Source of the DNA: JAPLCX01 sp964460305
Lineage (GTDB): Bacteria > Auribacterota > Tritonobacteria > UBA1439
Assembly: GCA_964460305.1 (NCBI GenBank)
Contig: CAYWRA010000014.1
Coordinates: 1 to 38,072 of the forward strand
Direction of reading: 5' to 3'
DNA length: 38,072 bases
This document shows, in pieces, positions 1 through 7,479 of this stretch. The first letter of the stretch is position 1. Every line of letters begins with the position of its first letter. Made by a program: the position numbers and the translations under genes. The notes beneath the pieces are model-generated. The model was not told the DNA's origin and did no database searches. It saw nothing but the letters and a program-made list of their open reading frames with translations.

Positions 1-117
1 TGTGCTACAATGAGTTGAGGATGTCCACTCTTTTTTTCATGAATAATTCAGGCTAGGTGGCCCTGTTGGGGTGCGCAAATCTGCGGTAAACAAAGCTATC
101 CTTTCTCTTCTTTTTCT

Positions 118-147
118 CTCTTTTACTCTTTTGTGAGAACCGTCCCC
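118..147 (+). repeat. Direct repeat copy 1 (contains GTGAGAACCGTCCCC)
   Basis: A pyrimidine-rich stretch leads into GTGAGAACCGTCCCC. A nearly identical copy, one T shorter, lies at 1833-1861 in the same orientation, so the two bracket the DUF2235 gene. The rest of positions 1-257 holds only this repeat and the hairpin at 198-237; I see no gene there. The GAACCGTCCCC core resembles dispersed REP-like sequence, but I cannot confirm a family. Confidence 0.6.
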
Positions 148-197
148 ATTTTTGGGATTTTGCGATGTCGAGGGAGGTTGTGGGAGATAGGGTATTT

Positions 198-237
198 GTA
201 GTCGGCGCCGCCTTGCTTGCAGGCAGGCGCCGGCTAC
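198..237. repeat. GC-rich hairpin downstream of the DUF2235 gene
   Basis: Positions 198-209 pair with 226-237 over 12 bp (one G-T pair) around a 16-nt loop. It lies 20 nt beyond the stop codon of the minus-strand DUF2235 gene, so it could form at the 3' end of that mRNA. No T-run follows it on the minus strand, so it is not a standard intrinsic terminator; an mRNA-stabilising hairpin or a dispersed palindrome is equally possible. Confidence 0.45.
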
Positions 238-257
238 CCCCAAAGGTTAGTGCCCCA

Positions 258-1430
258 TCAGCAGACGTTGGAAGGGAGATACTCATTCCAGCTTCTGTTT
301 ATTTTATCGATCACGCAACTGTGTAGGCTCCCATCGTATAGATGTACGGGGCGAGCCGGCTGATTCCCGATAAAGTGGCCGACATAGCCTTTGTCTGGAA
401 TGGGACGTATGAGGTCTCCAGTCCACCGTATGTTTTGCAAAGAATCTTTGTATCGTTTGGGGACAAGATGGATGCACCCGGGCAGTTTGACGAACAGAAC
501 GGCTGAAATGCGATAAAGGGGGTTTTGAGACTTGGCGGGGCGTTCCATCACGTCGGGCATGAAACCGGGGTCCGATATCCTGCGCAGGTCGAGTCTTAGG
601 CCGTTTCGTATGGCCTTGTTTGCCATCCATCCCAGCGCAAGATCGGAGAGGCCGGTATTCGGATAGCCGCCGCCTACGTTGGAATGGACGCCGGGGAACC
701 ATTTCTCCTCGAAGGTGGATTTATCGAGCTTCTTGTTTGGGATCATCGGGGTAGGCAGAAAGGGCAGTCGTCGCTCGTCGATGGACAATGCGTGGTAGGC
801 GCTCTGAATGATTTTGCTGAGTCGAGTATCATGGAATCTGCAGCGAAATATCTTGTCGACGATCCAGCCCACTACTATGCCGAAGGGAGCGCCCAGGGCG
901 CCCACGGTGTCGAAAACGCCGAGGAATCTGATCGACTCGGCGCCCCAACTGTTTTTTTCTCTGAAACCTATCGTATCTTTCCCATCGGGATGCCACTCGG
1001 GCGATCGATCCTTGTATCGCTGATACGCTTCGTCTATCAGATGCACGAAGTCTCCTCGCAGTATCCCAACATTTCTGATCATTCCTGCAAGGCTCCGCGC
1101 CGCATAGGCGCCGCGACTGAATCCGAAGATATATATATCATCGCCTGATTGATAGTTTCTCACCAGGAATCTATAACCATCCTTGATGTCATCCGAAATA
1201 CCGTAGCCGAATCCCCCGCCTCTTATCCGCTCAAGCTTGTGCGTTCCGATCCCCTGGACGTAGTGTGTGATCTGCAGATTTTTATGCTTGTCTTCTTGGC
1301 ACGTGGCCTCAAATAATTTGACGATGTTGGTGGGACAGGGCCGACCGTCCGCCGTACGCTGATCCTTATGGTTCCATGTGCCGTCGAATAGAACGACAAG
1401 CTTTCTCTTTTTCATGGGACTGTTTTCCAT
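258..1430 (-). CDS. DUF2235-family alpha/beta hydrolase (Tle1-like fold)
   Basis: Predicted serine hydrolase of the DUF2235 family, which includes Tle1-type phospholipase effectors of type VI secretion; the substrate here is unknown. The family opening block LVVLFDGTWN starts about ten residues from the chosen ATG. The elbow GFSRG places the nucleophile Ser near residue 105, FDTVGALG gives a likely catalytic Asp near 174, and FPGVHSNVGGGY gives the His near 249, so the triad looks intact. The product is about 390 aa. Alternative starts are 1595, which has a GGTGAT-like Shine-Dalgarno but adds 55 poorly protein-like residues, and 1415. It is the only minus-strand gene, has no secretion or immunity gene beside it, and sits between copies of a direct repeat, so it may be a recent arrival. 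Family assignment is secure; the role is unknown. Confidence 0.85.
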   Translation of the reverse strand: MENSPMKKRKLVVLFDGTWNHKDQRTADGRPCPTNIVKLFEATCQEDKHKNLQITHYVQGIGTHKLERIRGGGFGYGISDDIKDGYRFLVRNYQSGDDIYIFGFSRGAYAARSLAGMIRNVGILRGDFVHLIDEAYQRYKDRSPEWHPDGKDTIGFREKNSWGAESIRFLGVFDTVGALGAPFGIVVGWIVDKIFRCRFHDTRLSKIIQSAYHALSIDERRLPFLPTPMIPNKKLDKSTFEEKWFPGVHSNVGGGYPNTGLSDLALGWMANKAIRNGLRLDLRRISDPGFMPDVMERPAKSQNPLYRISAVLFVKLPGCIHLVPKRYKDSLQNIRWTGDLIRPIPDKGYVGHFIGNQPARPVHLYDGSLHSCVIDKINRSWNEYLPSNVC

Positions 1431-1713
1431 AAGTAATATATTTCGATGCTGAACTGTACGGCGTGGGATCGCCCGGCAAATCCCTTTTTGATTTTTTCCA
1501 ATCCAGGGCGCATGGTATAGATATAGATAATGGTACAGAACGGAGAACATTGTCCGCCAAAACGTGAAATTCCACAACACCACTAAATCATCCATAAATC
1601 ACCCATATAAAATGGATGTCGGGAATCGGGGCTATCTAAGGTAACTCACTAGCTGTGAAGGAATTGTGTGATTTGAGCGCCGGTTATTTATAAACCGCAG
1701 CAGAAAAGACAAA

Positions 1714-1755
1714 TGCCCCGCCTCCTGGAGTGCTGAGATACTCAGTACGGCGGGC
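1714..1755. repeat. Imperfect palindrome in the DUF2235-tuf spacer
   Basis: An inner 8-bp stem (GTGCTGAG with CTCAGTAC, ATA loop) lies inside outer arms TGCC-CGCC and GGCG-GGCA. It sits between divergently oriented genes. No T-run follows on either strand. The spacer from 1596 to 1913 contains this palindrome, the family A repeat at 1761-1820 and direct repeat copy 2; I see no gene in it. Confidence 0.4.
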
Positions 1756-1760
1756 AGGCA

Positions 1761-1820
1761 AAATGACAAAACTTCACTTGTTTTGACATTCACTTGTTTT
1801 GTCATTTGGTATTTGTCATT
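1761..1820. repeat. Family A heptamer inverted repeat (unit near AAATGAC)
   Basis: The arm AAATGACAAAAC at 1761-1772 pairs perfectly with GTTTTGTCATTT at 1796-1807. The 3' side continues with further 7-nt steps of the ATTTGTC type. Family A recurs at four other junctions in the window (11197, 22383, 23266 and 37212). Confidence 0.75.
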
Positions 1821-1832
1821 GATCCTCTTTCC

Positions 1833-1861
1833 CTCTTTTACTCTTTGTGAGAACCGTCCCC
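1833..1861 (+). repeat. Direct repeat copy 2 (contains GTGAGAACCGTCCCC)
   Basis: Matches positions 118-147 with a single missing T. The two copies are in the same orientation about 1.7 kb apart, with the DUF2235 gene between them. Confidence 0.6.
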
Positions 1862-1913
1862 CTCGTTGTTATTACAAGCGAGCAAATTTTTTTGAAAATT
1901 TTGAAAAATAGCA

Positions 1914-1942
1914 TTGACACTATTAGGATGGCTTGATATCAT
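1914..1942 (+). promoter_or_regulatory. Sigma70-type promoter for the tRNA-Thr-tuf operon
   Basis: A perfect -35 box TTGACA at 1914-1919 is followed after 17 nt by TATCAT at 1937-1942, one mismatch from the -10 consensus. The A/T-rich stretch just upstream (1887-1909) could act as an UP element. Transcription would start near 1949 and run through the hairpin at 2010 into tRNA-Thr and tuf. It is the best promoter match I found in the window. Confidence 0.7.
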
Positions 1943-2009
1943 TCCCGCGTAACGTAGATTTTGAGTTTAACATATAGTTGGTTCGAGACTTGTGACTTAA
2001 ATATTTTAA

Positions 2010-2044
2010 GATCGCAGGCCGGATGGTTTTTTGCGCCTGCGGTC
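2010..2044 (+). terminator. Leader hairpin, possible attenuator or intrinsic terminator
   Basis: GATCGCAGGC at 2010-2019 pairs with GCCTGCGGTC at 2035-2044 (10 bp, one G-T pair, 15-nt loop containing T6). TTTGTTTTA follows. It lies between the promoter at 1914 and tRNA-Thr, so it could attenuate the operon or help processing of the tRNA 5' leader. The trailing T-run is interrupted, so efficiency is uncertain. Confidence 0.45.
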
Positions 2045-2089
2045 TTTGTTTTATGGCACAGTTCATGCTTGCGTTGCTGATTGACTATT

Positions 2090-2165
2090 GCCCACGTAGC
2101 TCAGTTGGCAGAGCACGTCCTTGGTAAGGACGAGGTCATCGGTTCGATCCCGATCGTGGGCTCCA
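2090..2165 (+). tRNA. tRNA-Thr (anticodon GGT)
   Basis: A 76-nt cloverleaf. Acceptor GCCCACG at 2090-2096 pairs with CGTGGGC at 2155-2161, then discriminator T and an encoded CCA. The anticodon stem CGTCC/GGACG encloses TTGGTAA, giving GGT, and the T loop TTCGATC is present. Placement just upstream of tuf is a widespread bacterial arrangement, and the tRNA is probably excised from the tuf transcript. Confidence 0.97.
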
Positions 2166-2219
2166 GAACAGCAGGGATAAGCGAGATAGAGTTAAGCAGG
2201 GTGGGTTGAACGAGAGAAT

Positions 2220-2238
2220 CAGCCAAAAAGAGAAGTAG
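2220..2238 (+). pseudogene. Remnant of the fusA 3' end upstream of tuf copy 1
   Basis: The sequence from 2220 is the same as that from 18773, which encodes the last five codons of fusA (SQKEK) and its TAG stop. No fusA coding sequence precedes it here. Identity continues without a break through the leader into tuf, so the block was copied from the fusA-tuf junction or homogenised with it. The left end lies in CAGCCAAAAAG, a motif repeated at other junctions, so the breakpoint may have been set by that repeat. Confidence 0.7.
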
Positions 2239-2275
2239 CTATATATAAGTAGCAAGGGTAAATGAGGAGGCTACC

Positions 2276-3484
<1,209 letters not shown>

Positions 3485-3570
3485 ATTCGTACTTCGTCGT
3501 TCGTACATCGTACATCGAAGAATAACGATGTACGATGTACGATGTACGGAATACGAAATACGAAGGACAA
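3485..3570 (+). repeat. Family C heptamer inverted repeat, tuf1-rpmG junction
   Basis: Units near TCGTACA form two arms. Positions 3502-3517 pair perfectly with 3526-3541 (16 bp) around the loop AAGAATAA. Further degenerate 7-nt steps (GGAATAC, GAAATAC, GAAGGAC) lead to the rpmG start. It has exactly one 7-nt unit more than the matching spacer after tuf copy 2. Confidence 0.85.
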
Positions 3571-3575
3571 AATAA

Positions 3576-3728
3576 ATGGTCAGGGAAATCATCACACTCG
3601 CATGTCAGGAGTGCAAACGCCGGAATTACATGAGCACGAAGGATAAGAAGAAGCACCCTGACCGCCTCGAGCTTAAAAAATATTGCAGGTTCGATCGCAA
3701 GCACACGGTGCATAAGGAGACGAAATAA
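3576..3728 (+). CDS. rpmG: 50S ribosomal protein L33
   Basis: Small ribosomal protein near the E site of the large subunit, 50 aa, too short for many gene callers. It starts MVREIITLACQECK and carries the family block PDRLELKKYC. The first metal-binding pair is present (Cys10, Cys13). The second pair is Cys37 with Asp40 where C+ L33 proteins have Cys, so zinc binding may be altered. AAGGA lies about ten nt before the ATG, and this leader is the same as that of rpsJ because both genes follow a tuf copy and its repeat. The order tuf-rpmG-trnW-secE-nusG is widespread in bacteria. Confidence 0.95.
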   Translation: MVREIITLACQECKRRNYMSTKDKKKHPDRLELKKYCRFDRKHTVHKETK

Positions 3729-3806
3729 CAGCCTAAAGCTAAAGGTTAAAAGTTTAAAGAGTAACGGCGGTTTCTTTTAACTTTTGGCTTTAAACTTTCA
3801 GCTGTA
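3729..3806 (+). repeat. Family F heptamer inverted repeat, rpmG-tRNA-Trp spacer
   Basis: From the rpmG stop the sequence steps GCCTAAA, GCTAAAG, GTTAAAA, GTTTAAA. The far side carries complementary steps such as CTTTTAACTTTTGG. The result is an A/T-rich hairpin immediately before tRNA-Trp. Single-arm relatives (AGCCAAAAAG type) occur at the fusA-tuf, rpsH-rplF and rpmJ-rpsM junctions. Confidence 0.65.
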
Positions 3807-3810
3807 GTTT

Positions 3811-3887
3811 AGGCGGGTAGCTCAACTAGGTAGAGCACCGGTCTCCAAAACCGGCGGCTGCAGGTTCGATTCCTGTCCCGCCTGCCA
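3811..3887 (+). tRNA. tRNA-Trp (anticodon CCA)
   Basis: A 77-nt cloverleaf. Acceptor AGGCGGG at 3811-3817 pairs with CCCGCCT at 3877-3883, followed by discriminator G and encoded CCA. The anticodon stem CCGGT/ACCGG encloses CTCCAAA, giving CCA for Trp. It lies between rpmG and secE, a position conserved in many bacteria. Confidence 0.97.
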
Positions 3888-3949
3888 AGTACGGGATGTA
3901 TCTAGGGTGGTTTTGGTAATGGGTTTTTGGAGGAATATCTTGGGTCGCT

Positions 3950-3965
3950 GGCGGGCAAGCCCGCC
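3950..3965. repeat. Short GC hairpin in the tRNA-Trp to secE spacer
   Basis: GGCGGG pairs with CCCGCC around a CAAG loop. No T-run follows, so it is not a terminator. The remaining spacer (3888-4115) shows no gene and no convincing promoter. Confidence 0.4.
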
Positions 3966-4115
3966 TGCCGGATATGTGGCATGTGTCGGATTGGATGTTG
4001 GCGCGTGGTGTTTGAACAGGAGATAGTGTCGGGAGTTTAGCGCAAAGCGGTGTTCGTTCACGGCTTGATACTCCTCACCCTCTTGATGCTTGACGGAGCG
4101 CAGTGAGGTTTTTCT

Positions 4116-4334
4116 ATGTTAGAGAAGGCTAAAACGTTCCTGGTAGAAGTAGGCACAGAGATGAATAAGGTCTCCTGGCCTATCAAGCGAGGGAGTAACA
4201 TCAAGGCTTCCGAGCGGTACCGGGAATTGACCGATTCCACGGTAATGGTTATTGCGTCATCGATTGGGCTTGCCGCATATATCGGAGTGATGGACGTCAT
4301 CCTCTCCAGCCTTATGGGGCTTCTGATTGGGTGA
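4116..4334 (+). CDS. secE: Preprotein translocase subunit SecE
   Basis: Small inner-membrane subunit of the SecYEG channel that clamps SecY. It has 72 aa, the minimal single-span form. The amphipathic family signature FLVEVGTEMNKVSWP occupies residues 8-22, and one hydrophobic segment covers about residues 42-71. The loop between them (GSNIKASERYREL) is slightly longer than usual. GAGG seven nt before the ATG supports the start. It is followed by nusG, the standard pairing, and its partner secY lies at 29406 in this window. Confidence 0.95.
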   Translation: MLEKAKTFLVEVGTEMNKVSWPIKRGSNIKASERYRELTDSTVMVIASSIGLAAYIGVMDVILSSLMGLLIG

Positions 4335-4444
4335 ATCTTGCCGGGATGTCGCGGTTATGTACCACGAGCACATGGGGGTTTAACCAGGGTATTGTAGCGT
4401 CGATATGCCCACACGTGCATGTATGGGGGAGCTCGCAGAGTGTC

Positions 4445-5014
4445 ATGGTAAAAGAGCCAGCAGTGGAAGATAAGGAAATACAGGAGCAGGAGCGGAAGTG
4501 GTACGTGGTTCACACGCTCTCCGGACAGGAGTACAAGGTCAAGGAGATGCTGGAGAGCAGAATCAAGAGCCACGAGATGGAGAACCTTGTGTTCCAGGTG
4601 CTCATCCCCTCGGAGAAGGTTGCCGAGGTGAAGGCGGGTAAAAAGACGATTACCGCCAGGAAGTTTTTCCCCGGCTATCTGCTGGTGGAGATGATACGGA
4701 CGGATGAGACCTACTATCTTGTGAGGCAGACGCCGGGGGTCATAGGTTTTATCGGGTCGGGAAGCCCCATCGCGCTGCGGGAGCACGAGATCAAAGACGT
4801 ATTGTCGCAGATCGAGGTCAAGAAGGAAAAGGTCAAACCGAAGATCCTTTTTGACGTGGGCGAGACGGTGAAGGTCACCGACGGCCCGTTCGTCAATTTC
4901 AACGGTGTCATCGACGAAATCAATCCGGACAGAGGGAAGCTCAAGGTGCTCGTGTCAATTTTCGGACGGTCAACGCCCGTTGAGCTTGAGTACTGGCAGG
5001 TGGAAAAAGGCTGA
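4445..5014 (+). CDS. nusG: Transcription termination/antitermination factor NusG
   Basis: Binds RNA polymerase to increase processivity and links it to Rho and the ribosome. The NGN domain begins RKWYVVHTLSGQEYK near residue 17 and includes KFFPGYLLVEM. The KOW domain follows with DGPFVNFNGVIDEINPDR, and it ends PVELEYWQVEKG. From this ATG the protein is 189 aa, close to the family norm. A GTG at 4331 overlaps the secE stop (GTGA) and would add 38 residues with no family resemblance, so I prefer 4445, although its Shine-Dalgarno is weak. Positions 4335-4444 would then be an untranslated spacer. Identity is certain; only the start is uncertain. Confidence 0.95.
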   Translation: MVKEPAVEDKEIQEQERKWYVVHTLSGQEYKVKEMLESRIKSHEMENLVFQVLIPSEKVAEVKAGKKTITARKFFPGYLLVEMIRTDETYYLVRQTPGVIGFIGSGSPIALREHEIKDVLSQIEVKKEKVKPKILFDVGETVKVTDGPFVNFNGVIDEINPDRGKLKVLVSIFGRSTPVELEYWQVEKG

Positions 5015-5019
5015 TGTAG

Positions 5020-5037
5020 CGCACCCTTCAGGGTGCG
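5020..5037 (+). repeat. Hairpin just upstream of the rplK ribosome binding site
   Basis: CGCACCC pairs with GGGTGCG (7 bp) around TTCA. GGGAG, the rplK Shine-Dalgarno, directly overlaps its 3' edge. A near copy precedes secY at 29378-29395, so this is a dispersed element placed at two initiation regions. Confidence 0.55.
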
Positions 5038-5047
5038 GGAGAATTAA

Positions 5048-5476
5048 ATGGCTAAAGAAGTCACAGCGATCATCAAATTGCAGATTCCGGCTGGGCAGGC
5101 GAACCCGGCTCCGCCCGTCGGCCCGGCATTGGGACAGCACGGCGTCAATATCATGGAGTTTTGCAAGGCGTTTAATGCCGCCACGAAGGACAAGGGCGGT
5201 CTAGTGGTGCCGGTGGTGATCACCGTTTACAAGGACAGGTCGTTTACCTTCATACTCAAGTCCCCGCCCGCTTCCGTCCTTCTGAAGAAGGCCGCCAATC
5301 TGGCAGTGGGCTCGGGTACGGCGGGTAAGGACAAGGTCGGTCAGGTTACTAAAAGTCAGGTGCGGGACATAATCCGGCAGAAAAAGGAGGACCTCACCGC
5401 GGCGAACGAGGATGCCGCGATGAGGATCATCGAGGGAACAGCGAGGAGCATGGGCATAGAGGTAATCGAGGGATAA
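5048..5476 (+). CDS. rplK: 50S ribosomal protein L11
   Basis: Forms the GTPase-associated centre with 23S rRNA and takes part in factor binding and RelA activation. It has 142 aa, the usual length. The N-terminal signature KLQIPAGQANPAPPVGPALG is followed by HGVNIMEFCKAFNA, and the C-terminal RNA-binding domain contains GSGTAGKDKVGQVTKSQV. GGGAG six nt before the ATG supports the start, with the hairpin at 5020 just upstream. rplA follows after 24 nt, the classic L11-L1 pair. In many bacteria L1 represses this mRNA; I could not identify an L1 site. Confidence 0.98.
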   Translation: MAKEVTAIIKLQIPAGQANPAPPVGPALGQHGVNIMEFCKAFNAATKDKGGLVVPVVITVYKDRSFTFILKSPPASVLLKKAANLAVGSGTAGKDKVGQVTKSQVRDIIRQKKEDLTAANEDAAMRIIEGTARSMGIEVIEG

Positions 5477-5500
5477 ATTTTCACCGTTCTGGATCCTACA

Positions 5501-6199
5501 ATGAAGAAAAAGAGCAAACGATACAGGCAGGGTGTGGAAAAGATCAAAGAGGGCGCGCTCTATCCGCTTGAGGCGGCGATCACGCTTCTGAAAGAATTGC
5601 CGTCCGCGAAGTTTGACGAAACGGTAGAGCTTGTGTTCAATATGGGAATAGATCCCAAGCAGACGGAGCAGCTCGTCCGCGGGACGGTCTCATTGCCGCA
5701 TGGCACCGGGAAGAAAGTCAGGATCGCGGTCTTCGCAAAAGGCGCTCAGGCGGATGAGGCAAAGGCCGCTGGCGCCGACGTGATCGGGCATGAAGACCTC
5801 ATCAAAAAAGTGAGCGAGGGATGGGCGGATTTTGACATCGCAGTCACCACGCCCGACCTGATGAGGGAGCTGGGACGGCTTGGGAAAATCCTGGGACCCC
5901 GTGGGCTCATGCCCAGTCCTAAGACCGGGACGGTGACGAAGGAGATCGGAAAGGCGGTCAAGGAGCTCAAGGCCGGCAGGATAGAGTTTCGAACGGACAA
6001 GGGGGCGAACATCCAGGTGCCCATCGGCAAGAAATCGTTTGCCGCGAACGCGCTTGCAGACAACGCCCGGGTGGTAATCGATGGGCTGCTCAAGGCGAAG
6101 CCCTCGACCGCGAAGGGAGCGTATTTTAAAAAATGCGTCGTGTCTTCGACCATGTGCGCCGGCGTCCCGGTGGACATGAAGGAATTTATCACGGTATAA
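5501..6199 (+). CDS. rplA: 50S ribosomal protein L1
   Basis: Builds the L1 stalk that guides deacylated tRNA out of the E site, and in many bacteria represses its own operon. It has 232 aa, typical length. The start MKKKSKRYRQGVEK and the blocks LPHGTGKKVRIAVFAKG and LGKILGPRGLMPSPKTGTV are all present. The ATG has only a poor Shine-Dalgarno, so translation may depend on coupling from rplK 24 nt upstream. Nothing abnormal in the sequence. Confidence 0.98.
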   Translation: MKKKSKRYRQGVEKIKEGALYPLEAAITLLKELPSAKFDETVELVFNMGIDPKQTEQLVRGTVSLPHGTGKKVRIAVFAKGAQADEAKAAGADVIGHEDLIKKVSEGWADFDIAVTTPDLMRELGRLGKILGPRGLMPSPKTGTVTKEIGKAVKELKAGRIEFRTDKGANIQVPIGKKSFAANALADNARVVIDGLLKAKPSTAKGAYFKKCVVSSTMCAGVPVDMKEFITV

Positions 6200-6225
6200 C
6201 AAGTCGAAAGTGCAGTGAGTGAGCG

Positions 6226-6810
6226 ATGAGACAAGAAAAGAAAATCGTTGTTGAAGAGATCAAGGGGATGCTTCAGGGGAAGGCGATGCTCATCCTGACG
6301 GATCATACCGGTTTGAGCTCGAACCAGATGAACGAGCTCCGATCCCTGATTAAAAAGAACGGATCGGAGTACATGGTCGTCAAGAACAGGCTGTTGAAGC
6401 TCGCATTTGACGAGCAGATGGCGCGCGCGTTTGGAGTAGGGATCGATGGGCCCACCGCCATTGCGGTGACCAGCGGTGACTGCGCCGCCCTTTCAAAGAT
6501 CATCGTGGGCTTTGCCAAGAAGAACGAGGCGCCGAAAGTGAAGGCCGGCTTCCTCGATGGGGCGTTGTTGACCGCGTCCGAAGTCGGCATGATAGCCGCG
6601 CTGCCGCCGCGCAACGTCCTCATCGCGCGCGTCGTCGGCGGAATGCAGGGGCCGCTCGTCGCGTTCGTCCGAGGATTGGCCGAGTTGACGAGGCAGTTTG
6701 TTTACGTGCTGGATCAAGTGGCGCAGAAGAATAAATCCTCCGCCGAAGGCGCGGGCGCCTCTGGCGGACAAACCCCAAATCCCAAATCCCAAACTTCAGA
6801 TGGTGAATGA
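6226..6810 (+). CDS. rplJ: 50S ribosomal protein L10
   Basis: Anchors L7/L12 dimers to the ribosomal stalk base. It has 194 aa, somewhat long because of its tail. The core is typical: VEEIKGMLQGKAMLILTDHTGL, then NELRSLIKKNGSEYMVVKNRLLK split by a normal loop, and the long C-terminal helix that binds L12. The last 20 or so residues (from about 174) are low-complexity and end NPKSQTSDGE, which is the translation of a CCCAAAT heptamer repeat. The true functional end is therefore probably near KNKSSAEG. GAGTGAG precedes the ATG. rplL follows after 74 nt. Confidence 0.97.
   Translation: MRQEKKIVVEEIKGMLQGKAMLILTDHTGLSSNQMNELRSLIKKNGSEYMVVKNRLLKLAFDEQMARAFGVGIDGPTAIAVTSGDCAALSKIIVGFAKKNEAPKVKAGFLDGALLTASEVGMIAALPPRNVLIARVVGGMQGPLVAFVRGLAELTRQFVYVLDQVAQKNKSSAEGAGASGGQTPNPKSQTSDGE
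6773..6796 (+). repeat. Family B heptamer repeat inside the rplJ 3' end
   Basis: Three tandem CCCAAAT-type units encode the C-terminal residues NPKSQT of L10. Only one arm is present. A degenerate family A fragment (ATAAATATCAAATGACA) follows after the stop. Confidence 0.8.
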
Positions 6811-6884
6811 TAAATATCAAATGACAAGGGATGGGTTTTTTCAGTGGTAAAAACTGCAACATAGCTAACTATAAGGAGGAACAG

Positions 6885-7400
6885 ATGACGGAGGAAACCA
6901 AGAAGGCCGAGAAGAAAGAGGCCGAGCCGAAGAAGCATGAGAAAAAGGAAGAGGGGATGGCTGCGGAGTTTTCAGCGGAGTTAAAGAGCATCCTCAAAAA
7001 GATCACCGAGTTGAGCCCTGCGGACAGGAAGGTGCTCGGGCTTGAGATCGTCAAGAACCTGACGGTGCTCGAGCTTTCCGAGTGGGTAAAGTCCATGGAG
7101 CAGGAATTCGGCGTGTCGGCCGCTGCGCCGGTCGCCGCCGTCAGCGCAGCGCCTGCAGCAGGCGCCGCCGCCGAGCAGAAGGAAGAGAAGAGCACGTTCA
7201 GCGTAATCCTCACCGGTTCCGGAGACAAGAAGATCCAGGTGATCAAAGAGGTCCGCGCGGTCACGAGCCTGGGCCTAAAGGAAGCCAAGGACCTGGTTGA
7301 GGGAGCTCCGAAGCCGGTCAAAGAGAACGTGTCCAAGGAAGAGGCTGAGGACATAAAGAAGAAGCTGGTGGCCGCAGGGGGCACGGTAGAGATTAAATAA
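6885..7400 (+). CDS. rplL: 50S ribosomal protein L7/L12, N-terminally extended
   Basis: Multicopy stalk protein that recruits EF-Tu and EF-G. The start ATG at 6885 has AAGGAGGA four nt upstream. It encodes 171 aa against a usual 120-130. The extra length is an N-terminal Lys/Glu-rich segment (TKKAEKKEAEPKKHEKKEEG) before the L10-binding helices around LTVLELSEWVKSMEQEFGV. An Ala-rich hinge follows, and a normal C-terminal domain with GLKEAKDLVEGAPK ends the protein. An internal ATG at MAAEFSAEL would give a more standard size but lacks a visible Shine-Dalgarno as good as the first. A hairpin separates it from rpoB. Confidence 0.96.
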   Translation: MTEETKKAEKKEAEPKKHEKKEEGMAAEFSAELKSILKKITELSPADRKVLGLEIVKNLTVLELSEWVKSMEQEFGVSAAAPVAAVSAAPAAGAAAEQKEEKSTFSVILTGSGDKKIQVIKEVRAVTSLGLKEAKDLVEGAPKPVKENVSKEEAEDIKKKLVAAGGTVEIK

Positions 7401-7411
7401 GTGGTAAGTTG

Positions 7412-7456
7412 TAAGGATTGAGCAACTCTTGCTTAAGACGTAGTGCTTGATCCTTA
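7412..7456 (+). repeat. Hairpin in the rplL-rpoB intercistronic region
   Basis: Positions 7412-7424 pair with 7444-7456 over 13 bp with two G-T pairs, around a 19-nt loop. It begins shortly after the rplL stop and precedes the rpoB Shine-Dalgarno. In E. coli this junction holds a partial terminator and an RNase III processing site, so a similar role in setting the ratio of L12 to polymerase is plausible but unproven. No T-run follows. Confidence 0.55.
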
Positions 7457-7479
7457 ATACTGTTTAACGAGAGGTCCAA

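Noticed and set aside
1596..1913. A gene in the DUF2235-tuf spacer
   Set aside because: No frame of useful length with a plausible start is present. The spacer is accounted for by palindromes and repeats.
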